DNA of 64,000 nucleotides from Chitiniphilus purpureus (lineage in GTDB: Bacteria; Pseudomonadota; Gammaproteobacteria; Burkholderiales; Chitinibacteraceae): positions 1,759,501 through 1,823,500 of the forward strand of contig NZ_CP106753.1 of assembly GCF_025642115.1 (NCBI RefSeq). The letters run 5' to 3'. Positions within the stretch are counted from its first letter, which is position 1. The number at the start of each line of letters is the position of its first letter. Under the pieces are notes generated by a model. That model had not been told where the DNA came from. It made no database searches and worked only from the letters and a program-made list of their open reading frames with translations. Shown here piece after piece: positions 1 to 7,519 of this stretch. Position numbers and translations under genes: made by a program.

Positions 1-213
1 AGCGGCTCAGCCATTGCGCGGGCAGAGAAACTACATCAGTCCGTGGTCAACGAACTGCTGCGCTTGACCCTGTTGGCCCCTGACATCATCGAGCAATTGA
101 TGGCGGGAAAGCAGCCGCGGCGGTTGACGCTGATGTGGTTTCAGCGGAACCGCCTACCGACACATTGGGAAGCCCAGCGGCAAATCATGAAGCGATTCGA
201 GGGGGAGACATGA
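1..213 (+). CDS. C-terminal end of a site-specific (serine-type) recombinase, cut by the window edge
   Basis: An open frame enters from the left edge and stops at 211-213, leaving 70 residues. It contains LRLTLLAPDIIEQLMAGKQP followed by a W..QR stretch. This is the helix-turn-helix-like tail I know from the C-termini of large serine recombinases of proteobacterial phages and integrative elements. The catalytic domain would lie left of base 1 and cannot be checked. The stop overlaps the next start codon (ATGA at 210-213), so the two genes are translationally coupled. The piece could instead belong to a stand-alone regulator carrying the same tail domain. Confidence 0.55.
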   Translation, partial: SGSAIARAEKLHQSVVNELLRLTLLAPDIIEQLMAGKQPRRLTLMWFQRNRLPTHWEAQRQIMKRFEGET

Positions 214-689
214 GTAAAAAGCACCGGGGTCGATTCAAGGGTGAACCAGTCACCTACCAAGTGCCGAACCCCGCCGGTGGGGTGCAGCTGGAGACGTTTG
301 TGCCGTGGACGCTGGTGAAGCGGGGGCTCAGGAAGCAGGTGATTACACCTTTGGATGCGCCACAGGAATTCCTGGATGAGGCCCGCCGTGAATGGCAGGG
401 ACGCGAGCAGATGCAGAACACCCCCCTGATGCGGACACTTGGACTGGCGCATCACTGGCAACGCCTGCTGGATGAGGGTCGGTTCGCTTCAATGACCGAG
501 ATTGCTGCAGCTGAAGGCATCGACCTTGGGCAAGCCAGCAAGATAATTCGACTGGCACAACTGGCCCCTGACCTGATCGAAGCCATTGCTTTGGGGCAGC
601 TCGAAGTGGGGGTCAGCCAAGTACTGCGTGGCAGATGGTCCGCATCCTGGCTGATACAACGTGAGGTGCTGGTGACTTGCGTGCGTTGA
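210..689 (+). CDS. Small mobile-element protein with a recombinase-tail-like helix-turn-helix domain
   Basis: This 159-residue protein starts at the ATG that overlaps the upstream stop, preceded by GAGGGGGAGA. The N-terminus is basic (MSKKHRGRFKGE). Residues about 80-155 repeat the layout of the upstream recombinase tail: HHWQRLLDEGRFAS, EIAAAEGIDLGQASKIIRLA, QLAPDLIEAI and a final W..QR. The two genes therefore look like tandem paralogues of one DNA-binding module. Recombinases of this type are often followed by small genes of unknown role. There is no catalytic motif. I infer a DNA-binding accessory protein of the same element; the exact function is unknown. Confidence 0.6.
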   Translation: MSKKHRGRFKGEPVTYQVPNPAGGVQLETFVPWTLVKRGLRKQVITPLDAPQEFLDEARREWQGREQMQNTPLMRTLGLAHHWQRLLDEGRFASMTEIAAAEGIDLGQASKIIRLAQLAPDLIEAIALGQLEVGVSQVLRGRWSASWLIQREVLVTCVR

Positions 690-988
690 CAAGTGTAGGC
701 AGCTTGAATGCATCGAATGCTGCTGCTGCATACGGATGACACTGCCCACAGCCAAGCATTCACTGTCCGTGCGTAAGCTACCTAAGAACGAGAAGCATGG
801 CGGCCGCAGTACGCTGCGCTGATGTGGTGCGCGAATGACGTATCACTGAGGTCTGCATAGACTACGGTGTTCTGCTGAACTTTGACGCAAGGAAATGTGC
901 CGTTCATCGTTCAGAAATTGCAAGGGATTAAGGAAAACCCCTACTATTTTGAAAATTCTATATTTCAGGGGCTGGTCAGGGTGTGAAA

Positions 989-1840
989 ATGGTTTTCAAG
1001 ATCCCTGTCAACTGGCGGCGGTTGGCTTCGGTGTTTGTACCGGGCGTATTAATCGTTGCAATCAGCATCTATGTGCTAGGCTTTCGATCACCTCAACAGC
1101 CCGAACACAAAGTGCTGCCTGGCAAAGCCTTGGCGGCATACGATGATCTTTACCCAATTCGGGCAGACCACGCCGGTACTCTTTATCTAGATCGGGCACG
1201 CCTTATTAAGGCAATCGATTATTTCACGGTTAACCCGTCGCCTCGTGCCATTGCCGATCTTATTTATCTTGGCAACGCAAACAACGTAACCTTGTTGCTC
1301 GATGCAAAGTCAAAGGCCAAATACCTACGTCTAGCGGAAATACCGGATTATGCGGCCCTTGCCCGACTGGATCAGGAGCGCGACCGGATATTTCAATCCT
1401 ATCGGGATATCGTGAACGGTATTGGACAGACTTTTGCGGGTACACCGATGGAATTTGTCCTCCACGATACCCGAAACCCGCTTCGATCGATTATTGCAGT
1501 CCAGAACCCGATTTCAGGTCGGCGCCTGGGCGACACGAACACCAATTTCGGCTTGCAGCTCATCAAAAACTACAGCTACGGCGAGGGAGGGCAGGGGCGC
1601 GGCGGCTCGTTTGTGAGCTACGCCCTTACTCTGAAAGATGGCCGACCGATCAAGTCCACTACTATTCCGATATTTCATGAAGTGTACGGGCTGATTGGTT
1701 TTATCTGTATTAATCTTGATATCTCTAAGCTGGACAAAGCGAATGTCAGTGAGCTGGAGCATTTTGTCGAGAATTTTAAGGCGACGATTCCAAACGACGC
1801 CATTACCGAAATGATTCAAAACAGCAAGCGTAAGAGCTGA
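989..1840 (+). CDS. Membrane-anchored protein with a YheO-like PAS domain
   Basis: This 283-residue protein has one N-terminal membrane segment (about residues 9-31, VFVPGVLIVAISIYVLGF) and a soluble rest. Residues about 140-250 match the YheO-like PAS domain: the stretch EFVLHDTRNPLRSIIAVQNP, then SGRRLGD, then KSTTIPI and GLIGFICINLDIS. YheO proteins are normally soluble transcription regulators with a C-terminal helix-turn-helix; that part is absent here and a membrane anchor is present instead. An in-frame GTG at 983 is an alternative start. Genes for a DUF1805 protein and a histidine kinase follow on the same strand, so I infer a sensory role for the PAS domain in that system. The ligand is unknown. 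Confidence 0.7.
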   Translation: MVFKIPVNWRRLASVFVPGVLIVAISIYVLGFRSPQQPEHKVLPGKALAAYDDLYPIRADHAGTLYLDRARLIKAIDYFTVNPSPRAIADLIYLGNANNVTLLLDAKSKAKYLRLAEIPDYAALARLDQERDRIFQSYRDIVNGIGQTFAGTPMEFVLHDTRNPLRSIIAVQNPISGRRLGDTNTNFGLQLIKNYSYGEGGQGRGGSFVSYALTLKDGRPIKSTTIPIFHEVYGLIGFICINLDISKLDKANVSELEHFVENFKATIPNDAITEMIQNSKRKS

Positions 1841-1859
1841 ATTTTCCACCAACCCTGCA

Positions 1860-2183
1860 ATGGAGCCGTCAATGGACGCGGGCGCAATTCAAGATCAAAT
1901 CCAAATTCACGCTGAAGCCGAGGTCGATCAGTTCGAATACCTGAACTATGGCGCACTGGCAAGGCCGTTGCTGATCATCAAAGGGAAAAAGGGATTTCTG
2001 GGCTGCGGCTATATCAACGTCGAGACCTGCAATAAGACGAGTGAAGCCTGCGCAATTGTGAGTGGCGTCAATACGTTTGACGATATGCGAAAAGCTAAGG
2101 TAGTCGCTGTATCGGTAAAGGCCCGTGAACTCGGGGTGGTTGAAGGCGAGCTAGGCGCTGCAGCGCTGGCAAAGCTGCGCTGA
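1860..2183 (+). CDS. DUF1805 (YunC-like) protein
   Basis: This 107-residue protein matches the small DUF1805 family: PLLIIKGKKGFLGCGYINVE near residues 37-56, then ACAIVSGVNTFDDMRKAKVV and VKARELGV. The family is known from Bacilli and Archaea (YunC) and has no settled biochemical role. The gene lies 19 bases after the PAS gene and 22 bases before the kinase gene, so the three probably form one transcript. ATG at 1872 is an alternative start four codons in. Its appearance inside a sensory cluster is unusual. A link to signalling is inference from position only. Confidence 0.75.
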   Translation: MEPSMDAGAIQDQIQIHAEAEVDQFEYLNYGALARPLLIIKGKKGFLGCGYINVETCNKTSEACAIVSGVNTFDDMRKAKVVAVSVKARELGVVEGELGAAALAKLR

Positions 2184-2205
2184 CAAGACGTCGTCGCAAC
2201 GAGTC

Positions 2206-3156
2206 TTGGCCGTGGATTTGGCCATCATCTTCTACACTAGTTGTGTCGTTCTGCTGACCGCCTTATTGGTCAGTCTTTTTTTGGCGGCCCGGGGTAACCA
2301 GGCCGCTATGTATTTTCTATGGGTGTGGGCCGCATTGCTGGTCACGGCGTTACCGCTGGTTACGCGCGCCAATATGATTCCCAGTGTCGCCGCGGGCCTG
2401 CTGCTTGTGTTCTTTTTCTATCTGCTCTATCTGTTCTATTTCCATCGACATGGAATGGAGGGCGCAGACACCTCGCATGAGGAGACGCGTCGCGTCCTTG
2501 CCGAAGCGAACCGCCGTATCGATGAGGAACGGCGGGCTCTGGCGCGCCGCCTCCATGACGACGTCAATCCCCGATTGCTCGTAACCAAGCAGGCGCTTCG
2601 ACAGCTGGAACCGATGGTGGCTGACAATGAAAAGGCCACAGTGCTGCTGAACAATGCATTGAGCATGGTGTCCGACGCCTACACGGAAATGCGTGCAATC
2701 ATTAAGAACACGCGCATTGAGGTGATCGATTCGATCGGGTTCACGGCCGCACTGGAATCCGTGGTAACCCATTACACCTCAGTCTTTGACCGACCGCTGA
2801 TCACTCTTGAGCACAACTTGCCAAAGCGCCCTGCATTGCCAGAAGCAATCGCTGTCAGTGCGTTCAAGATCATTCGTGAGGCCCTGTTCAACGCGATCAA
2901 GCACTCCGGTGCCGACCATGTCCGGGTGTCGGTGCAATTCATTGAAGCCAACGATCAGTACAAGGTCGAAGTGAGCGACGACGGCATCGGCGTCAGCAGC
3001 CGTGGCGCGGACGGTGCAGCGGGCATTGGGTTGATTGACATGCGGGAACGTGCTCGCGTGTTGGGGAGCTCCCTTAAAGTGCAACCGGCCAATCCGTCGA
3101 ATGCCAAGCGGCCTGGAACTTCGATCAGCTTCTCGTTTTCGGCGCGGTCGTCGTAA
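2206..3156 (+). CDS. NarL-type membrane sensor histidine kinase
   Basis: This protein of about 316 residues has three hydrophobic segments (roughly residues 6-28, 34-52 and 58-80) with almost no extracellular loop. A HisKA_3 dimerisation helix follows with the phospho-acceptor motif RRLHDDVNPRLL (His near 117). The HATPase domain shows EALFNAIKHS (N box), DDGIG (G1) and GIGLIDMRERA (G2). The layout is that of the NarX/DesK/LiaS branch. It lacks an evident sensing domain, so it may rely on a partner such as the upstream PAS protein. The start is uncertain: TTG at 2206 or GTG at 2212. The last 32 bases overlap the end of the convergent response-regulator gene. Confidence 0.85.
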   Translation: MAVDLAIIFYTSCVVLLTALLVSLFLAARGNQAAMYFLWVWAALLVTALPLVTRANMIPSVAAGLLLVFFFYLLYLFYFHRHGMEGADTSHEETRRVLAEANRRIDEERRALARRLHDDVNPRLLVTKQALRQLEPMVADNEKATVLLNNALSMVSDAYTEMRAIIKNTRIEVIDSIGFTAALESVVTHYTSVFDRPLITLEHNLPKRPALPEAIAVSAFKIIREALFNAIKHSGADHVRVSVQFIEANDQYKVEVSDDGIGVSSRGADGAAGIGLIDMRERARVLGSSLKVQPANPSNAKRPGTSISFSFSARSS

Positions 3157-3784
3157 TGCCGTAGCGGATAGCGAGCTTGGTAATGTCGGCCTGGCTCTCC
3201 ACGTCCAATTTGCTTTTTGCGCTTTTCAACAGGGCACCAACGGTTTTGGTGGATAAATCCATCAGCGCGGCGATCTCGGCCTGTGAAGCGCCATCGGCCG
3301 TCAAGCTGAATGCGCGCAGCTCTTTTTCGTCGAGTAGCTTATGAGGGTTTTTGTCTTTCACCGCAACCCAGGCAAGCACCTGTGCAATCTCAGGCGAGAA
3401 AAACTCCTTCCCTTCGGCCACGGTCCGGATCGCCTCGTCAAGTACTTCAATGCGTTCATCCTTGCGTACGAAAGCCAGAACCCCGAGTTGATAAGACTTT
3501 TCGATGAGATACAGGTCGTCGAACTGCGTAAAAACGATAATTCGTGCGGTGGGGTCGAGCGCCAGTAGCTCTTCGCATACTTCCAGCCCGTTCTCGCCCG
3601 CATGTCGGCCATCGAACCGTACATCAATGACGAGGACGTCGGGTCGCACCTCAAAATAGCGATCAATCAGTCCCTCGAGCGTGTAAGCCACTTCGACAAC
3701 GTCAATGTCGTAGCCCTTGAGCACGTCTTTGAAACCGGCGACCAGCAGGTGATGGTCATCCGCGAGAAAAACCCTGATCGTCAA
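3125..3784 (-). CDS. NarL/FixJ-family response regulator, partner of the convergent kinase
   Basis: This 219-residue protein has a receiver domain: ADDHH (acidic pocket), VLVIDVRFD (phospho-acceptor Asp), FTQFDD and VRKDE (conserved Lys). A C-terminal LuxR-type helix-turn-helix follows (SQAEIAALMDLSTKTVGALLKS). The recognition helix is less typical than in NarL, where KTVETHR is usual. The gene is transcribed toward the kinase gene and overlaps it by 32 bases at the 3' ends. HisKA_3 kinases normally pair with NarL-type regulators, so this is the likely partner. The divergence from the usual co-directional order means kinase and regulator are under separate promoters. GGAGG lies just upstream of the ATG (reverse strand of 3788-3796). 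Confidence 0.88.
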   Translation of the reverse strand: MTIRVFLADDHHLLVAGFKDVLKGYDIDVVEVAYTLEGLIDRYFEVRPDVLVIDVRFDGRHAGENGLEVCEELLALDPTARIIVFTQFDDLYLIEKSYQLGVLAFVRKDERIEVLDEAIRTVAEGKEFFSPEIAQVLAWVAVKDKNPHKLLDEKELRAFSLTADGASQAEIAALMDLSTKTVGALLKSAKSKLDVESQADITKLAIRYGITTTAPKTRS

Positions 3785-4255
3785 CGTCCACCGCCTCCTT
3801 GATAGCCACCAGCGGGCCGCAGTCCCCGTCTGGTAGCGCGTCCATTTGCTGTCGATATAACCAACAGTGGATTTTGACAGAAAACCCGATGGTCATCATG
3901 TCAGATGTGGCGCGATAGACTATGTCCTCATTTTTACGAGACAGTAAGAAATCAATATTTCCTTACGTGTAACGTTCCACTTCCGACAATAGGAAGTTTT
4001 ATTTCCGTTGAACGGCAATGTATGTTTCATCTGCACGTAATAATATGTCCTTCACAGCGCTCGGCAACCGCAGATTTTTGTTAAGTCAACCACGTGAAAG
4101 TAGATTTTGCTGCCTTTGCCTAGCCACGACAATGGTGCTATCTGACGGAAGCGACAGCGTGTTCGTCCGCTGTACAACCCGCTGAGCCCATCTCGGGCAA
4201 TAGAGCGCATCCATGGGAGAGTGGACATCGTGGAACCTGAAAGCCTGAGGTAAAC
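3785..4255. other. Intergenic region of 471 bases, AT-rich, likely divergent promoters
   Basis: No gene is visible. The stretch 3930-4080 is much more AT-rich than the chromosome average here. A small inverted repeat (ACTTCC at 3979-3984, GGAAGT at 3992-3997) is followed by TTTATTT and could be a weak terminator or an operator. The region must carry the promoter of the response regulator (minus strand) and of the gene at 4256 (plus strand), but I could not pick a convincing -35/-10 pair. Confidence 0.5.
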
Positions 4256-5272
4256 GTGAGAGTCATTGCTTGGGAGAAAATTGTCGATGGCAGTGCAATT
4301 CAAGGGGTCGCGTCACTGCCTACGCGCCTGCAGTCGCTGATTCGCAGAGACAAGATCGTGTTTGTACTCGTGCTGGCCCTGCTGATCAGCATCCCTGTCG
4401 CGGTTTATTCGATACTGCTTTTTGACCCGCACGAACTAAGTTATTCCATCGAAGCCCTGGTGGTCGGCGCCGTGATTGGAGCCGTCGCATGCTGGAGCAT
4501 CCTGATCTATTTCTATGGACGGGTCACTGAGGTCTCCCGCTTGTCCGAAGAGATCACTTCACTCGAGGCTCTCCATCAGCTTCGCCAGCATGAACTCAGC
4601 CATCCTGAGGTACGCCTGTATCTTGATGAGGTGAGGCAGGTCGGCAGACGAGTCCTGATGGCTGAAAAGGTGGCCATTGAAGATCTGGTGATTGAGAAGT
4701 GGAATCGAGATGCCATCGAGTCCAACTATGCGCATTTTCGGAGGTGCGCAGGGGAGGCAGCAGCAACTGGCAACTCGAAGGACGACGACTGCCTCGAGTG
4801 CATGCGACTCGCGGCTCAGGTCGCCCAGAAGGCGGGCCGCGCCTGCTACGAAAAAGCAGCGCTGTCGGTGGGAGCCCGCTATCGCGCCGCGTTCGGCGAT
4901 CTTGATAATCGAGTGCAGATGACTTGGATTCTGCAGGCGGCCGCTGCTTCGGCTGGCAAGTTTCTGCAAAACGCGGAAGAGCCCGTGATTGCAAGGACGA
5001 AAAGCCGATTTGCCCAGTTTGAGTGTGCGATCAACGTGCCGCGAGCCAACGCATGGTTCGTATCCGTGCGCCGCGAAGCGGCCTATCAAGTCGAGCAATA
5101 CCGATCATTGTCACATCACAAGACACCCTCCGATTGGTACTGGCTGGTCTCTGTCCTATCGGGCAAGTTGCTGATGGCCCAACTGGCCGGTGATCAAGGC
5201 AAGGCAGAGCGCTACGCGATCAGTGCAGCTGCCGCTCTTTTGAATTGGTTCCGAAGCATCACCGAGACCTAG
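4256..5272 (+). CDS. Hypothetical two-pass membrane protein
   Basis: I do not recognise this 338-residue protein. It starts with GTG behind TGAGGT. Two membrane helices are visible (about residues 33-56, KIVFVLVLALLISIPVAVYS, and 66-88). A charged, probably coiled-coil helix follows (VTEVSRLSEEITSLEAL) and then a mostly helical cytoplasmic domain. That domain holds a small Cys group (FRRCAGE, DDDCLECM) and many Ala-rich helices. The gene is followed 37 bases later by the MmcB-like gene, so the two may be co-transcribed. Placement between a recombinase remnant and ssrA suggests an accessory gene. No function is proposed. Confidence 0.6.
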   Translation: MRVIAWEKIVDGSAIQGVASLPTRLQSLIRRDKIVFVLVLALLISIPVAVYSILLFDPHELSYSIEALVVGAVIGAVACWSILIYFYGRVTEVSRLSEEITSLEALHQLRQHELSHPEVRLYLDEVRQVGRRVLMAEKVAIEDLVIEKWNRDAIESNYAHFRRCAGEAAATGNSKDDDCLECMRLAAQVAQKAGRACYEKAALSVGARYRAAFGDLDNRVQMTWILQAAAASAGKFLQNAEEPVIARTKSRFAQFECAINVPRANAWFVSVRREAAYQVEQYRSLSHHKTPSDWYWLVSVLSGKLLMAQLAGDQGKAERYAISAAAALLNWFRSITET

Positions 5273-5309
5273 TCGCATCACTAAACACATCGGCGAATGG
5301 AGCAAGGGG

Positions 5310-6140
5310 ATGGACGATACTGGGATGATCGATTCACGCTCGGGCAAGCCTATTGAACTGGAAGAGGTCCAAGCGCTGCTGCGTGCACGGTATACAGCGC
5401 CGGCATGGCTCTTAGTCATGGAGCCAGTACATGCAGGGGATGCTGGCCAAAAGGCTCCCGATGTCATGGCGATGCGCATGTCCCGGGGCATGGATATCTG
5501 GGAATTCCAGATCGAAGTGGACCGTTGTTCATGGCTCAAAGCGCGCCGTCGGCCGACTCGGGCAGGTAGCCTGTCCACCTTTTGTGACCGTCGATGGATT
5601 GTTGCACCCGCTGGAGTCGTGCAGGAGGGAGAACTGCCCTCAGAGTGCGGCCTGCTGGAAGTCGTCGCTGATGGCTTGGTCATCGCAAGGAAGGCGCCCT
5701 TGCTGCCAGCCAAGCAGCTGACCAAAGCGTTCATGGCACGCATGCTCTTTCTGGCTGGCACAGCGAAGCAAGAGATGATCGATGCCGCAGCTCGAGCCGC
5801 TGTTGCTGATGCGTTGGAGCATGGGAAAGCACAGCTTGATCGCGATATTGCAGTTCATACTTCCCGCTACCGGGAGCTTTTGGCCGAACTTACCGTCATC
5901 CGGGAGCTTACTGGTCTTGAGATTGGCGGTAGCGCCAAGTGGCGTCCCACTGCGGAAGTTGCGGCGATTATCAGGATGGCGGTGACAACGGACATCTTCT
6001 CAGCACACAACGGCATCAGTGCCATTCTGCGCGATGCAGCGCGGCTGCAAGCCCGCCTCGCTGAAAGTACCGAGGCACTAAGGGAGGGCGTTGCACAGCT
6101 ACGACCTTTTCTTGCTCAAAGGCAATTGTCTTCACGATGA
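5310..6140 (+). CDS. Phage-type MmcB-like (PD-(D/E)XK fold) hypothetical protein
   Basis: This is a 276-residue protein with AAGGGG six bases before the ATG. The N-terminal 130 residues resemble phage MmcB-like proteins: APAWLLVMEPV, APDVMAMRMSRGMDIWEFQIEV, DRCSWL, a later FCDRRWIVAPAGVV and the ending ELPSECGLLEV. In the relatives I remember, the central strand reads FEIKVSR.DW and supplies an E-x-K pair; here it reads FQIEVDRCSW, so the usual catalytic pair appears altered. The C-terminal half is helical and Ala-rich, probably coiled coil (LQARLAESTEALREGVAQL). It is likely DNA-related and acquired by transfer. The assignment is from memory of the family and moderate in strength. Confidence 0.55.
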   Translation: MDDTGMIDSRSGKPIELEEVQALLRARYTAPAWLLVMEPVHAGDAGQKAPDVMAMRMSRGMDIWEFQIEVDRCSWLKARRRPTRAGSLSTFCDRRWIVAPAGVVQEGELPSECGLLEVVADGLVIARKAPLLPAKQLTKAFMARMLFLAGTAKQEMIDAAARAAVADALEHGKAQLDRDIAVHTSRYRELLAELTVIRELTGLEIGGSAKWRPTAEVAAIIRMAVTTDIFSAHNGISAILRDAARLQARLAESTEALREGVAQLRPFLAQRQLSSR

Positions 6141-6438
6141 CTACGTTCGAAGGCATCGCGAGAAAATGCCAAGCAGGTGCATGAATGTGCCGCACCAACA
6201 TCCTGCCGCAAGGCAGTTTTTGGGACGCAGCCTCGGTCGCGTTCGCCTAGCAAGCGAAGAAGCAAACCGATGGGCAGCAAACCCGCAGAAATACACGACT
6301 GCTGCTCTTGAATGCTCAAGAGGACAGCAGAGAACAGAGAGATAAAAACGGCGGAAAGTGCGCCTGAGGCGGTGGCTTTTTGAGGGTTGTGCTCAAGAGG
6401 CCGAGGTCGAGTTCCACGCCACCACTGGCGTTTCGGGC
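6141..6438. other. Non-coding junction between accessory genes and ssrA
   Basis: About 300 bases with no convincing gene. Short open frames here have no recognisable product and no good ribosome site. If the left region is an island inserted at ssrA, the junction should lie in or near this stretch. I searched by eye for a second copy of the ssrA 3' end and did not find one. Confidence 0.4.
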
Positions 6439-6472
6439 AAAAAAATCCCAACCGATCAGGGTTGGGATTTTG
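6439..6472 (-). terminator. Rho-independent terminator of ssrA
   Basis: Read on the minus strand, AAATCCCAACC and GGTTGGGATTT form an 11-bp stem around a short loop, followed by a run of T. It begins a few bases after the CCA end of the tmRNA. Confidence 0.9.
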
Positions 6473-6477
6473 GTAAA

Positions 6478-6844
6478 TGGTGGAGCCGGCGGGAGTCGAA
6501 CCCGCGTCCGAAAGCCCTCCACGAAGAGTTCTACATGCTTAGTCAGGCTGATTTGACTGCTTTAACCGGCAGCACGCCAACCGACGGGCTTGCTACCAGC
6601 GAGCCACCTTGGATTTAACACCAGCCCAAGTAGCCCGGGCCGATGCGATCTGATGTGAATGACTCTGCTGCGGGTTGCCCCGCCTCACCCATCAGCAAGT
6701 GAGTGCAGAGTCTGGCGGCAATTAAGCGGCCAGAGCGTAAGTTTCGTCGTTTGCGACTAAATGAATACAGCGTTTAACGGGAAATCTGCGATCCCGGCAT
6801 GCCCTCATCCGCTTTGCAACCCCCGTCGAAACCATGGCGGCCCC
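6478..6844 (-). ncRNA. ssrA: Transfer-messenger RNA (tmRNA)
   Basis: The reverse strand begins GGGGCCG and ends CGGCTCCACCA. These ends pair as a seven-base tRNA acceptor stem with one G-U. The 3' part carries GGTTCGACTCC, the T-arm signature, and the 5' part GTTTCGACGG is typical of one-piece tmRNA. The length is about 367 bases. The RNA rescues stalled ribosomes with SmpB: Ala-tRNA-like entry, then translation of an internal tag frame. The tag frame encodes ANDETYALAA. The mature 5' end is set by RNase P, so the exact right boundary is approximate. Confidence 0.97.
6722..6754 (-). other. tmRNA tag reading frame
   Basis: The resume codon GCA and nine further codons encode ANDETYALAA and are followed by TAA. 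The terminal ALAA is the degradation signal read by ClpXP-type proteases. This tag form is the one known from Neisseria and Chromobacterium. Confidence 0.95.
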
Positions 6845-6857
6845 AGATGATTTCCGG

Positions 6858-6863
6858 ATTGTA
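6858..6863 (-). promoter_or_regulatory. Likely -10 box of the ssrA promoter
   Basis: TACAAT on the minus strand lies 13 bases upstream of the mature 5' end, in the gap between ssrA and the thioesterase gene. No clear -35 box was found at the right distance. Confidence 0.45.
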
Positions 6864-6920
6864 CACCCACGGTGGCGGGCTTGGCGACCTTGGGTTGCCT
6901 GAGCGGCGCGGGTGCGGTGT

Positions 6921-7439
6921 TCACGATTGCTCGGCGGTGGCTTCGGCCCAGGTGGTCACCCATTGCGGCAATGGTGGCGAAGGTTCGTCGTGTCCGGCGA
7001 GCGCCATCAGTTCGGCGGTGGGCACCGAGCCGCCGCTGCGCCGCAGGAAGCGGGCGCGGATGACGGCGGAGGCGACGATTTCGCCGCTGCGCACAAAGTG
7101 TTGTTCCAGAAAGATGGATTTGGCATCCCAGCCCAGCACACGGGTGACGATCTTCACCTTTTGCATCAGTGTCAGTGCGCGGCGGAATTGCATGGTTTCC
7201 ATGGTCACCACTGGAAACCAGCCGGCCGCCTTGATCCTGGAAAGCAGGCCGGCCCGGATCATCAGGTCGGTGCGCGCCAGATCCAGCAGTGTGAAGTAGC
7301 GCCCGTTGTTCATATGGCGGTAGATGTCCAGGTCGTTCGGCCAGACCCGCATCGGTGTCTCGCATGGGCCCAGCAGATCGCAGGCCGGGCGCAGCCGTGC
7401 CGTGAGCAAAAGCCAAAGCAGGCGCAGGTATAGATTCAT
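6921..7439 (-). CDS. Thioesterase family protein (hot-dog fold)
   Basis: This 172-residue protein has the 4HBT-type signature WPNDLDIYRHMNNGRYFTLLDLAR near residues 33-56. In this family the Asp and the HMNNG loop bind and hydrolyse acyl thioesters. Later strands RRALTLMQKVKIVTRVLGW and KSIFLEQHFVRSGEIVASAVI fit the hot-dog sheet. The N-terminus is hydrophobic (LYLRLLWLLLTARL), suggesting membrane association, as in THEM6-like proteins. The substrate is unknown. It is divergent from acuI with 80 bases between the starts. Confidence 0.85.
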   Translation of the reverse strand: MNLYLRLLWLLLTARLRPACDLLGPCETPMRVWPNDLDIYRHMNNGRYFTLLDLARTDLMIRAGLLSRIKAAGWFPVVTMETMQFRRALTLMQKVKIVTRVLGWDAKSIFLEQHFVRSGEIVASAVIRARFLRRSGGSVPTAELMALAGHDEPSPPLPQWVTTWAEATAEQS

Positions 7440-7519
7440 GGCAGTCGTCAGAAGAAGAGGCAGGCGTTATCGTTAGCGTTGCGGATGGGGAGCGTCAATG
7501 CGTGAAAACGGAGAACGCC

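Noticed and set aside
6141..6438. Second attachment copy of the ssrA 3' end
   Set aside because: No stretch longer than a few bases repeats the CGACTCCCGCCGGCTCCACC end; an island border could not be fixed.
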